A stretch of DNA of 8,278 bases from Gammaproteobacteria bacterium. GTDB taxonomy: Bacteria; Pseudomonadota; Gammaproteobacteria; Pseudomonadales; Halieaceae. The DNA lies in NCBI GenBank assembly GCA_018222695.1, contig JAAEZV010000009.1, forward strand, positions 1 to 8,278, in the 5' to 3' direction. The notes under the pieces are model-generated. The model made no database searches. It was not told where the DNA came from and saw only the letters and a list, made by a program, of their open reading frames with translations. Numbering within the stretch: position 1 is the first letter of the stretch; the number at the start of each line of letters is the position of its first letter. Position numbers and translations under genes: made by a program. Of the stretch, positions 1-6,733 are shown piece by piece.

Positions 1-1524
1 CATAAAAGCAGGTGTTGCCGGATCGTAACGAGGCCAGTCTCTGCCATCGGGTAGACGCGGGGTACCGTCTCTCGCAAACGCACCCCATGCGGTCATCATG
101 ACCTCGGTCATCTCCGCGGCTGAGTCGGTATCGGGATACATGTAATCGCCAATGTCGCCGTACATGGGCGCACCCATAATGAAAGCGATCTCACTGGCGT
201 GCGCCGCACCCAGGATCTCGGAGAATGGCACGAAGTAGTTGTCAGGTTGCTCGTCCCAGTCATACCGATAGGCATACAAGTCGGTATAACCTGCCTCATG
301 CATACCCGACAGGGGATCATCCACAGCGCCCAGTTTCCAGCCGCGCGATCGCATATCGACCCAGAAAGAATAAAGCGCCGGGTCCTTGATGCGGAGCTTC
401 GCAGGCAAGGCCTTGGACAGCGGATAACTGACATCAACAAAGTAACGGCTCAAACCTAGCCACAAGGTCACTTCATCCCGCGTTGTGCCCGCCAGGACCG
501 GTACGTTTTTGGCGTATCGGGGATCGGCCAGTGCGGCCAGCACCCCCTCTTGCGGGATCACGACATCGTCGCGAATGACGGCGGGCTGAATGTGATCCTC
601 TTCCAGCTCGAAATAGGCAGCCAGTAAATCATCCATGGAGACAGCACGCAGCGTCTCGGCATCAACCTGCGCGTTAGTCAAACCCAACTCCCGAACCACT
701 TCCCAACTGCCCCGGTCGACCATAGGAAACTCGCGCTCGGCGTTATGGGCCTCACTGGCCGTCAGGCTGCGCACATGTCCGGACTGGGCGATGGCGCGAT
801 GAAACAACCCCTCGGAGGCAGGTGAGGCCAGCAGGCTGAAGACGTTGCGTCCTCCCGCGCTCTCACCAAAGATCGTGACGTTATCGCGATCGCCCCCAAA
901 CAGAGTGATATTGCGCTGAGTCCAGCGAAGCGCTTCCACCATATCCAGTGTGCCGAAATTGGCCAGCGGTGAGGTTTTCAAATCAGCGCCATTCAGGGCA
1001 GGGTGCACAAACCAGCCAAACGGACCGAGTCGATAATTAATGACCACCACGACCACCTGCTCCCGCGCTGCAAAGCGCGAAAAATCATAGGTGCCCTTAT
1101 GCCCTGTCACGTTGCTCCCGCCATGAATCCACAGCATGACCGGCAGGTCTGAAGCCGCTGCCTCTCCTGGCGCGTAAATATCCAGATAAAGGCAGTCCTC
1201 CGAGCCGAGGTATTCCCCCTCTGCGCTACCGGATGCCATGCTCTGCGGCTGAGGGCACATCACCGGTTCCGGTTTGGATGAAATGACCTGCTCGGGGGTC
1301 TCAAGCCTTCCGGGGGCAGCCCACCGGCCGGCTCCTTCGGGTGGTTGGGCAAAGGGAATATCGCGGAAGACCAACGATCCCTCCGGCCCCGATTCAGCGG
1401 ACACCACACCGCTCGAAGTACTCACTGACATGCCGCTCCCGGGTTCCGGGTCGGGCATCGTGCACGCGGCGCAGCACAGCACCCCTAAGAGGACCAATAG
1501 GCGGCTTAAGACATCATTTTTCAT
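1..1524 (-). CDS. Type B carboxylesterase, exported, probable lipoprotein (C-terminus beyond window)
   Basis: This is an alpha/beta-hydrolase of the carboxylesterase/cholinesterase family that hydrolyses carboxylic esters. The reading frame is open from the ATG at 1524 to the left edge (508 codons); the family is usually about 530-560 residues, so only a short tail is missing. The N-terminus has K2 and R8, then a Leu/Val-rich stretch (9-20) ending in CAAC. Cys21 could be lipidated, but Cys18 at the -3 position is off consensus, so plain Sec export is also possible. Visible family motifs are EDCLYLDIY (109-117), a likely Cys90-Cys111 disulfide, the oxyanion-hole HGG (134-136) and GESAGG (220-225) with nucleophile Ser222. 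Glu351 in TRDE and His442 in AAHASE complete the triad. No good Shine-Dalgarno precedes the start; an upstream ATG is out of frame. It is the last visible gene of the minus-strand run. Substrate cannot be told. Confidence 0.93.
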   Translation of the reverse strand, partial: MKNDVLSRLLVLLGVLCCAACTMPDPEPGSGMSVSTSSGVVSAESGPEGSLVFRDIPFAQPPEGAGRWAAPGRLETPEQVISSKPEPVMCPQPQSMASGSAEGEYLGSEDCLYLDIYAPGEAAASDLPVMLWIHGGSNVTGHKGTYDFSRFAAREQVVVVVINYRLGPFGWFVHPALNGADLKTSPLANFGTLDMVEALRWTQRNITLFGGDRDNVTIFGESAGGRNVFSLLASPASEGLFHRAIAQSGHVRSLTASEAHNAEREFPMVDRGSWEVVRELGLTNAQVDAETLRAVSMDDLLAAYFELEEDHIQPAVIRDDVVIPQEGVLAALADPRYAKNVPVLAGTTRDEVTLWLGLSRYFVDVSYPLSKALPAKLRIKDPALYSFWVDMRSRGWKLGAVDDPLSGMHEAGYTDLYAYRYDWDEQPDNYFVPFSEILGAAHASEIAFIMGAPMYGDIGDYMYPDTDSAAEMTEVMMTAWGAFARDGTPRLPDGRDWPRYDPATPAFM

Positions 1525-1609
1525 GGTGTGATGGTGAACTCAATCATGTGTGATCAGATACGATCTGCAGAAAGGCGCGGACCACAGCAGTGCTGCGACC
1601 AGCGTGGCA

Positions 1610-2734
1610 TTAGGGATCCGGACTCGCGGGGGGCGCCTCGTCCACATCGAAGTCGGCGACGCTGTGATCAACCCAGACCATCAGCAGCTTGTAGCTCACC
1701 GAGAGCATGACCGCGCCGACAAATAAACCAATCAAACCTTCTGCCGCCATTCCGCCTAATGCACCCACAAGCACGACCGGCATAGGGGTTTCGACACCTC
1801 GACCGAGCAATATTGGCTTCAGCAGCCCGTCAGCCACACCCGCGGCAAACAGATAGATGGTTCCCAGTACATGAATCACCGTGGATCCGTCGGCCACCAG
1901 CCATAACCAGGCCAATACGGGGAACACCACCAGCGAGGATGGCAATTGAAGCACGCCTAAAAACAGCACGAGCAGCGCCAGTACACCCGCCGCCGGCACA
2001 TCCAGCACGAGAAAACCCACTCCCAGCGCCAAAGCCTGCAGAACGGCTACGCCGACGACGCCGTTGGATACCGAGCGAATCGTGGCAACCACGAGTTCAT
2101 GGATCTCTTCGCCCCGCGCCGGGTCACTAAACGTCATGAGCAACCGCCGCATTTGCTGGCCACCCGGCGTCGCATTGGCCATCATGAAGCCGGCAATCAG
2201 CAGCGCAATAAAAAACAGCACCAGCGCCAGTAGCGTATTACCGGCGGCAGCGAGCAGGAAGCGCCCACCCGCGATCAACTGCGGTTGAATCATCTGCGCG
2301 GCCGAGACCAGATCTTCGTGGGCCCGGTGCCACAAATCATAAAGCGGCGCCCCAATGACCGGCCATTCAGCGACAGCGGGGTCCGCCTCGGGGACAGTAA
2401 ACCCTTGCTCACTGAGCGCCATCACCCACTCTCCCATGTGCTGCGCCATGGACGCGCCCAAGAGCCCTGCGGGGATACCGATAATGAGAAAAGCAATGCA
2501 GATAAAAATGACCGCCGCTTTGCCTTCACTCAGATGCAAACGCACTGCCAGCCAGTGGTTCAAAGGATAGAGCGACACAGCGAGAATCAGCGACCACAAC
2601 GCCAGCGCCAGGAACGGCGCAAAGACCTCCACCGAGAACCAAACGACAGTCAGCAACAAGAACAGGCGCACGTATACCTGCATCAGGTCGTGCGCCAGCA
2701 TCTTGCGGATGACATTGAGGTCTTCGCTACTCAT
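1610..2734 (-). CDS. AI-2E family (PerM/YdiK-like) polytopic membrane transporter
   Basis: This is an inner-membrane protein of the AI-2E transporter family (formerly UPF0118). Members have been linked to autoinducer-2 export, Na+/H+ exchange and other transport, so the substrate is unknown. The 374 residues fit the family. Hydrophobic segments lie near 22-58 (two spans), 72-93, 166-187, 222-265 (two spans), 268-302 (two spans) and 318-352. The soluble stretch between about 95 and 160 is the usual extra-membrane loop. The C-terminal signature is present: LLKPILLGRG (304-313), then the Gly-rich segment LVGALGGMAAEGLIGLFVG (322-340). The ATG at 2734 was chosen because AGGGGG lies 7 bases upstream. 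A longer in-frame reading to a TTG at 2806 adds only 24 polar residues without an RBS. The gene follows the crotonase after 75 bases that hold two hairpins, so it may be expressed differently from the genes before it. Confidence 0.92.
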   Translation of the reverse strand: MSSEDLNVIRKMLAHDLMQVYVRLFLLLTVVWFSVEVFAPFLALALWSLILAVSLYPLNHWLAVRLHLSEGKAAVIFICIAFLIIGIPAGLLGASMAQHMGEWVMALSEQGFTVPEADPAVAEWPVIGAPLYDLWHRAHEDLVSAAQMIQPQLIAGGRFLLAAAGNTLLALVLFFIALLIAGFMMANATPGGQQMRRLLMTFSDPARGEEIHELVVATIRSVSNGVVGVAVLQALALGVGFLVLDVPAAGVLALLVLFLGVLQLPSSLVVFPVLAWLWLVADGSTVIHVLGTIYLFAAGVADGLLKPILLGRGVETPMPVVLVGALGGMAAEGLIGLFVGAVMLSVSYKLLMVWVDHSVADFDVDEAPPASPDP

Positions 2735-2741
2735 ACCGCCG

Positions 2742-2747
2742 CCCCCT
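2742..2747 (-). promoter_or_regulatory. Ribosome binding site of the AI-2E family gene
   Basis: AGGGGG on the minus strand lies 7 bases before the ATG at 2734. It decides between this start and the TTG at 2806, which has no such site. Confidence 0.6.
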
Positions 2748-2765
2748 GTGCGTTCAGTGTGACGC

Positions 2766-2788
2766 CTCGTTTCACTCAGAGTGACGAG
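2766..2788 (-). repeat. Inverted repeat, hairpin 2 between crotonase and AI-2E genes
   Basis: On the minus-strand transcript CTCGT-CACT pairs with AGTG-ACGAG around a CTG loop, with a two-base AA bulge, giving 9 base pairs. No U-run follows, so it is not a standard intrinsic terminator. It starts 3 bases after the end of hairpin 1 (2792-2811). Possible roles, all inferred, are transcript stabilisation, processing or partial attenuation before the membrane protein gene. Confidence 0.55.
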
Positions 2789-2791
2789 ATC

Positions 2792-2811
2792 AGTGGTTGA
2801 ATGCAACCACT
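2792..2811 (-). repeat. Perfect inverted repeat, hairpin 1 overlapping the crotonase stop codon
   Basis: AGTGGTTG and CAACCACT form a perfect 8-bp stem around a 4-base loop. The first arm covers the last two bases of the crotonase TAG stop codon (2810-2812). Neither strand has a T-run after it, so intrinsic termination is not supported by the sequence. A 3'-end protecting or processing hairpin between the acyl-CoA genes and the downstream genes is the simplest reading. Confidence 0.65.
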
Positions 2812-3580
2812 AGCGTCCCTTCCACTCCGGCTTGCGCTTCTCGGCAAAGGCGGTGGCACCCTCAATCGCGTCCTCACTGGTGAACACCGGCTGCGTCAGC
2901 GCGTTCTGGCTGGTCCACGCTTCATCGTCGCTCCAGTCTCGAGAGGCCTTAATAATGGCTTTACTGACCTTGACGGCCAGCGGGCCGTTCTCGGCGATCC
3001 GTTGAGCCAGTGCTTTCGCCGTGTCCAGGGCAGAGCCGGGCTCGGTCAATTCGTTGATCAGCCCCATTGCCATGGCACGATCCGCGCCCATGAATTCGCC
3101 GGTCAGCGCGAGCTCCATCGCCACCCGGTAGGGGATTTGAGAGGGCAGCCTGACCAGACCACCGGCTGCCGCAACCAAACCCCGCTTGACCTCCGGAATA
3201 CCAAACTTGGCGTTCTCTGCGGCCACGATCAGATCGCAGGCGATCGCGAGCTCACAGCCACCGGCCAGGGCGTAGCCCTCTACCGCCGCAATCAGAGGCT
3301 TATCAGCTGAACGCTCGGTCATACCGCCGAATCCGCGACCCTCAATCTGCGGGAACTCTCCCGAGACAAAGGCCTTCAGATCCATCCCGGCACAGAAAGT
3401 GCCGCCAGCACCGGTCAGCACGCCGACCCGCAATGAATCATCACTGTCCAATCGCTCAAGCGCCGCTGCGACACCCTGCGCGACCGACAAGTTGACCGCA
3501 TTTTTCGCCTCTGGACGATTGATGGTGATGACGAGAACGCCGTCCGCCTCGTCAGTCAGTACCGTTGCTTCTTCACTCAT
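2810..3580 (-). CDS. Enoyl-CoA hydratase/isomerase family protein (crotonase)
   Basis: This is a 256-residue crotonase-fold enzyme, probably a cytoplasmic enoyl-CoA hydratase of beta-oxidation or a related acid pathway. NRPEAKNAVN (21-30) is the usual N-terminal block. FCAGMDL (62-68) carries the first oxyanion-hole residue and GYALAGGCELA (102-112) the second. Glu110 in GGCE and Glu130 in GIPEVKRGL match the two catalytic glutamates of rat mitochondrial hydratase (Glu144 and Glu164), which favours true hydratase activity. The C-terminal helices end in FAEKRKPEWKG, common in the family. The start at 3580 has AGGAG 8 bases upstream; an earlier in-frame GTG at 3637 would run back into the preceding dehydrogenase gene and has no comparable site. 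The gene begins 14 bases after the dehydrogenase stop, so they are surely co-transcribed. Chain length and exact substrate are unknown; isomerase activity is the alternative. Confidence 0.95.
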   Translation of the reverse strand: MSEEATVLTDEADGVLVITINRPEAKNAVNLSVAQGVAAALERLDSDDSLRVGVLTGAGGTFCAGMDLKAFVSGEFPQIEGRGFGGMTERSADKPLIAAVEGYALAGGCELAIACDLIVAAENAKFGIPEVKRGLVAAAGGLVRLPSQIPYRVAMELALTGEFMGADRAMAMGLINELTEPGSALDTAKALAQRIAENGPLAVKVSKAIIKASRDWSDDEAWTSQNALTQPVFTSEDAIEGATAFAEKRKPEWKGR

Positions 3581-3588
3581 ATTCTTTG

Positions 3589-3593
3589 CTCCT
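3589..3593 (-). promoter_or_regulatory. Ribosome binding site of the crotonase gene
   Basis: AGGAG on the minus strand, 8 bases before the ATG at 3580. It lies in the 14-base gap after the dehydrogenase stop codon and rules against the GTG at 3637. Confidence 0.75.
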
Positions 3594-3594
3594 G

Positions 3595-4368
3595 TTATCG
3601 GGGCTGCATGCGAATGCCACCATCCATACGGATGCACTCACCGTTAATGTAATCGTTGTCGATGATAGACGTCGCCAGCTGCGCGATTTCTTCTGGGCGG
3701 CCCAGGCGCTTCGGATACAACACTGACTGCGACAGTGACTCGACGAACTCTGGAGTCAGACCATTGAACAACGGCGTGTTGATCAGACCGGGAACAATCG
3801 TATTCACCCGGATACCTACGGTTGAGAGATCCCGGGCTATTGGCACCGTCATGCCAACAATACCGCCCTTACTGGCGCTATAGGCGGCCTGGCCCATCTG
3901 CCCTTCATAGGCAGCTACTGAGGCGGTGTTGATGATCACCCCGCGCGAACCGTCATCGTTGACGGGATCATGCTTCGCCATGACTTCTGCGCATAACCGC
4001 AGCACGTTGAAGGTCCCTGTCAGGTTTACCGCAATCACTTTGCTCCAGACATCCATGGGAAATGGCCCGTCCCGGCCAAGGGTTTTTGCCGCGTTACCAA
4101 TACCGGCACAGTTCACGTTGATATGAATCGTGCCGAATGCGCCCACGGCAGCCTCAATACCAGCCTTTGCGGAGTCCTCGTCTACGACATTTACCTTGGC
4201 GAAGACGCAATTGTCGGCACCAAGCTCAGCGACCATCGCCTGCCCCGCATCCTCGTTCAGGTCAAAAATGACCACCTTGCCGCCGGCCGCGGCGATTCGG
4301 CGTGTCACCGCCTGACCAATGCCTGAGGCACCACCGGTAACCACTGCTACTTTTCCGTTGATATCCAT
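3595..4368 (-). CDS. Short-chain 3-hydroxyacyl-CoA dehydrogenase (HSD17B10-like SDR)
   Basis: This 257-residue classical short-chain dehydrogenase/reductase should oxidise 3-hydroxyacyl-CoA to 3-ketoacyl-CoA with NAD+, the third step of beta-oxidation. The Rossmann motif TGGASGIG is at 11-18, and Asp36 at the end of strand 2 favours NAD over NADP. NCAG (86-89) stands in for the usual NNAG. The catalytic set is Asn115, Ser150, Tyr163 and Lys167. The block from GVIINTASVAAYEG (143-156) through YSASKGGIVGM (163-173) and PIARDL (176-181) is close to human 17-beta-HSD type 10 (type II 3-hydroxyacyl-CoA dehydrogenase), and the C-terminus GGIRMQP resembles the same protein. This is why I prefer it over FabG-type ketoreductase. 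The start at 4368 has AGGAG 7 bases upstream. It lies 37 bases after the thiolase-like gene and 14 before the crotonase. Confidence 0.95.
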   Translation of the reverse strand: MDINGKVAVVTGGASGIGQAVTRRIAAAGGKVVIFDLNEDAGQAMVAELGADNCVFAKVNVVDEDSAKAGIEAAVGAFGTIHINVNCAGIGNAAKTLGRDGPFPMDVWSKVIAVNLTGTFNVLRLCAEVMAKHDPVNDDGSRGVIINTASVAAYEGQMGQAAYSASKGGIVGMTVPIARDLSTVGIRVNTIVPGLINTPLFNGLTPEFVESLSQSVLYPKRLGRPEEIAQLATSIIDNDYINGECIRMDGGIRMQPR

Positions 4369-4375
4369 GTGTTAA

Positions 4376-4380
4376 CTCCT
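4376..4380 (-). promoter_or_regulatory. Ribosome binding site of the 3-hydroxyacyl-CoA dehydrogenase gene
   Basis: AGGAG on the minus strand, 7 bases before the ATG at 4368. The gap it sits in (4369-4405) is AT-rich against its surroundings and contains the short palindrome CTTAAATTAAG (4389-4399). No clear promoter boxes are seen. Confidence 0.75.
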
Positions 4381-4405
4381 ATTACTCTCTTAAATTAAGT
4401 TCTTT

Positions 4406-5938
4406 TCATTGAGCCCGTCGGCGCACAATATTGCGCTCGCCTGCGGACACCACAATCTGTTCACCGAGTGGGTCTGCCTTTTCGAACCACGCAAGCAATT
4501 CGGCATCCTCCGGGTCAGCTACCCCTACCCAACGGCGCCCGTCGGACACTTGCCGGCCGACAACAACCGCCCTTGCGGATCCTTTCTGCGGCTGAAAGGT
4601 ATAGCTCTCTATCACTCCATCCGGTTCCGGGTCAGAGACAACCTCGACAACCTCAGCGGCCTTGAACTCCGGGACCGCTTCAGGAAATTCGGCGGGAATG
4701 TTGGCATAAACGCCCACCGCATGCTTAGAAAGATAACCGCCATTGGCACCGACCACACCATATGAAGGCTCGGGCTGTGCCCTCAACCAATGCACCATCT
4801 CGGCAATGCCATGGGTCGAGTAGTTGTTACCCGGCCCGCCAAAAAACGGCAGCCCTCCGGTCAGGGTCAAGGGTCGCGGGTCATCAAGCGTCATACCCAA
4901 CACATCCATCGCTACCCAAACAGCAATAGGGAAGCAGGAATAGAGGTCGGCCGCGCCAATCTGCTCAGCTTCAATACCGGCACCCGCCAAAGCGTTGCGG
5001 TACGCCACCGCCATAGACTCTGACTGCCCCAGAGAGTTTCGGTTGAGTACCTGAGGCTCAGACCCCGTAGCGTGGCCGTGGAGAAAAATAGCGCGATCCG
5101 CGACACCGAGAGCCTGCGCCGTCTCCCAGCGGGTAAGCACCAATGCCGAGGCCTGATTCACGCCATCTTTGGCCACCATCGATTTCAGGTGCGGGTCACC
5201 CATCAGGCGGTTTTTACTCGACTCCTCGCCTATTTCGGCAGCCGTCATCAGCTCACTAAACATGGCATATGGATTCGCCGCCGCCACACTGTTAAAGCGC
5301 GCCATCAGTTCTGCCAGCCGCGCCCGATAAGCCGATTTACTGAGGCCCAGCTCACTCCGCCGCACCTGCTCTTGTATCGGATAGATATCGACGGGATTCC
5401 AAGCACCGTGCCGATTGAGCTCAGCATCGAACAACAGATCGATACACGCGCCGCGATCGTCGGTTTCTCCCTCCGGCTCGTCACTCCAGTCCGCCGACAG
5501 ACCCTGTCGCTGTAGCTGGCGTGAAGTGGCCAGCGCCTCAGCACCGCAGATGATCGCGCCGTTGATTTCACCTCGCGCCAGCGCGTTGCCCAGCTCGAAG
5601 ACCAACCGCTGGGGCTCGTCACCACAAGCCCGCGAATAGATCGCCGTGGCATTGGGCAAAGCGAGTCGGCGAAGAATCGACAGGGGGGGACTGCTGCTCC
5701 GTCCAAAAGGGGCGATAGCAGGAACGATTGGATCCGGTACGGAGTGGGCGAACATTCGCACGCAGGCGAGACGATCGATTAGCGTGCTTAGCGACGCCGC
5801 TGCGCCGGTATCGGCCAGGGCGGCTTCGCAGGCCCGGGCCGCCAGATCCTCTGGCATCAATCCCTCAAAGTTGTCATCAAGACGCTCGGTAAACTGACCT
5901 GCGCCCAGCAAAACTGGCGTATTGGGATCAATGGACAT
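4406..5938 (-). CDS. Thiolase-like protein, TLP1/SCP2-thiolase-related, probably not a classical thiolase
   Basis: The 510 residues show a thiolase fold (about 1-415) followed by a beta-rich C-terminal region (about 440-508), the layout described for mycobacterial TLP1, a monomeric protein reported to lack thiolase activity. By hand alignment, RACGDEPQ (103-110) occupies the nucleophile loop, with Cys105 at the catalytic cysteine position but without the following Ser-Ser-Gly. The HDCF motif of SCP2-thiolases reads YSCF (333-336). The GHP motif reads GGP (367-369), so both catalytic histidines appear lost, while Cys335 remains. The final CxGG motif reads ANGG (398-401). A CoA-ester binding or modified condensing role is therefore as likely as thiolysis. 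The ATG lies one base after the tpiA stop with no strong RBS of its own, pointing to translational coupling. The beta-oxidation genes follow directly. An annotation of acetyl-CoA acetyltransferase would be by fold only. Confidence 0.88.
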   Translation of the reverse strand: MSIDPNTPVLLGAGQFTERLDDNFEGLMPEDLAARACEAALADTGAAASLSTLIDRLACVRMFAHSVPDPIVPAIAPFGRSSSPPLSILRRLALPNATAIYSRACGDEPQRLVFELGNALARGEINGAIICGAEALATSRQLQRQGLSADWSDEPEGETDDRGACIDLLFDAELNRHGAWNPVDIYPIQEQVRRSELGLSKSAYRARLAELMARFNSVAAANPYAMFSELMTAAEIGEESSKNRLMGDPHLKSMVAKDGVNQASALVLTRWETAQALGVADRAIFLHGHATGSEPQVLNRNSLGQSESMAVAYRNALAGAGIEAEQIGAADLYSCFPIAVWVAMDVLGMTLDDPRPLTLTGGLPFFGGPGNNYSTHGIAEMVHWLRAQPEPSYGVVGANGGYLSKHAVGVYANIPAEFPEAVPEFKAAEVVEVVSDPEPDGVIESYTFQPQKGSARAVVVGRQVSDGRRWVGVADPEDAELLAWFEKADPLGEQIVVSAGERNIVRRRAQ

Positions 5939-5939
5939 T

Positions 5940-6680
5940 CTAGTGACTCAGGTTATTAGACGCGGATTGCGCAATGGCCATAAAGGAGGCGGCTTCCAGA
6001 GAAGCGCCGCCCACCAATGCACCATCAACGTGCGGGCAGGCAAACAGCGCATCGGCATTCTCTGCATTCACACTGCCGCCGTAAAGGATCGGGGTGGCGT
6101 GTGACGATCCGAGCAGCGAGCTGACTTCTTGCCTGATCATGTCGTGCATGTCATTCGCTTGAGCCGGCGTTGCCGTGAGACCCGTGCCGATGGCCCACAC
6201 GGGCTCATAAGCAATCAGCAGATTCGGTTGAGATGTCGCCAGAGCCGATCTTAGTTGCGCTCGCACCACCTCATCCTGCTTCCCAGCCTCCCGCGCAGCC
6301 TGCTGCTCGCCCACGCAGAGTATGGGGGTCACCCCCGCCGACTGGGCCGCCGCCAACTTCTCGGCGATCAGTGCATCTGTCTCACCGTGATACTGCCGCC
6401 GCTCAGAATGACCGACGATCACATACTGGCAGCCGAGATCGACCAACATATCGGCGGACACCTCACCGGTGTGTGCGCCTTGCGCGTGCACCGAGCAATC
6501 CTGTGCCGCCACGTGACAATCAGGTAACGCCTCACGCAGGGCCTGCAGATACAGAAATGGAGGCGCGATGGCAATGCGTAGCTGCGGATTGGGATCGAAG
6601 GACCACTGTTCCGAGAAGGCCTGAATCGCGGCGCGGCTGCCGTGCTGCTTCCAGTTGCCAATGAGATAAAGGTTGGTCAT
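5940..6680 (-). CDS. tpiA: Triosephosphate isomerase
   Basis: This 246-residue TIM-barrel enzyme interconverts dihydroxyacetone phosphate and glyceraldehyde 3-phosphate in glycolysis and gluconeogenesis. All key elements are present: GNWK (8-11) with Lys11, electrophile His91 in VGHSERR (89-95), base Glu159 in AYEPVWAIGTG (157-167), which also holds the flexible loop 6, and the phosphate-binding loops GGS (201-203) and GALVGGASL (220-228). The residues after Lys11 are Gln-His rather than the usual Met-Asn, a mild variation. Length is normal. The start at 6680 has only a weak upstream site. The gene lies 53 bases after sseA, and its stop codon is one base from the ATG of the thiolase-like gene. 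In many gammaproteobacteria tpiA sits beside secG, so this context is unusual. Whether it is the only copy in the genome cannot be seen here. Confidence 0.97.
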   Translation of the reverse strand: MTNLYLIGNWKQHGSRAAIQAFSEQWSFDPNPQLRIAIAPPFLYLQALREALPDCHVAAQDCSVHAQGAHTGEVSADMLVDLGCQYVIVGHSERRQYHGETDALIAEKLAAAQSAGVTPILCVGEQQAAREAGKQDEVVRAQLRSALATSQPNLLIAYEPVWAIGTGLTATPAQANDMHDMIRQEVSSLLGSSHATPILYGGSVNAENADALFACPHVDGALVGGASLEAASFMAIAQSASNNLSH

Positions 6681-6733
6681 GGGCTAACCGTGATATTTAA
6701 CGCGGCGCACGATAACAGAGAGCGCCATGCTTC

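Noticed and set aside
1580..1600. Short palindrome CAGCA-G-TGCTG between the AI-2E and esterase genes
   Set aside because: The 5-bp arms around one base are weak, have no T-run and are easily expected by chance.
1610..2734. Quorum-sensing function from the family name AI-2E
   Set aside because: The family name rests on few members and others have been tied to ion exchange; no AI-2 synthesis or sensing gene is in the window.
2285..2800. Plus-strand open frame of 171 codons opposite the AI-2E gene
   Set aside because: It is antisense to a well-supported membrane protein, is rich in Gln/Arg/His, and shows no domain or ribosome site.
2735..2806. Longer AI-2E protein starting at TTG 2806
   Set aside because: The extra 24 residues are polar and unlike the family, there is no ribosome site, and the stretch contains the tandem hairpins. 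ATG 2734 has AGGGGG at good spacing.
2766..2811. Intrinsic terminator after the crotonase
   Set aside because: The stems are convincing, but no T-run follows on either strand, so only hairpins are reported.
2801..3310. Plus-strand open frame of 169 codons opposite the crotonase
   Set aside because: The crotonase on the other strand has all family motifs; this frame is its shadow in GC-rich sequence.
3581..3637. Longer crotonase starting at GTG 3637 inside the dehydrogenase gene
   Set aside because: ATG 3580 has a clear AGGAG 8 bases upstream and gives the usual family N-terminus.
6233..6664. Plus-strand open frame opposite tpiA
   Set aside because: It is Pro/Arg/Ser-rich low-complexity translation typical of an antisense frame, and tpiA is unambiguous.
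6681..6733. AT-rich TTAAATAT before tpiA as a promoter -10 box
   Set aside because: No -35 element at suitable spacing; it lies only about a dozen bases before the start codon.
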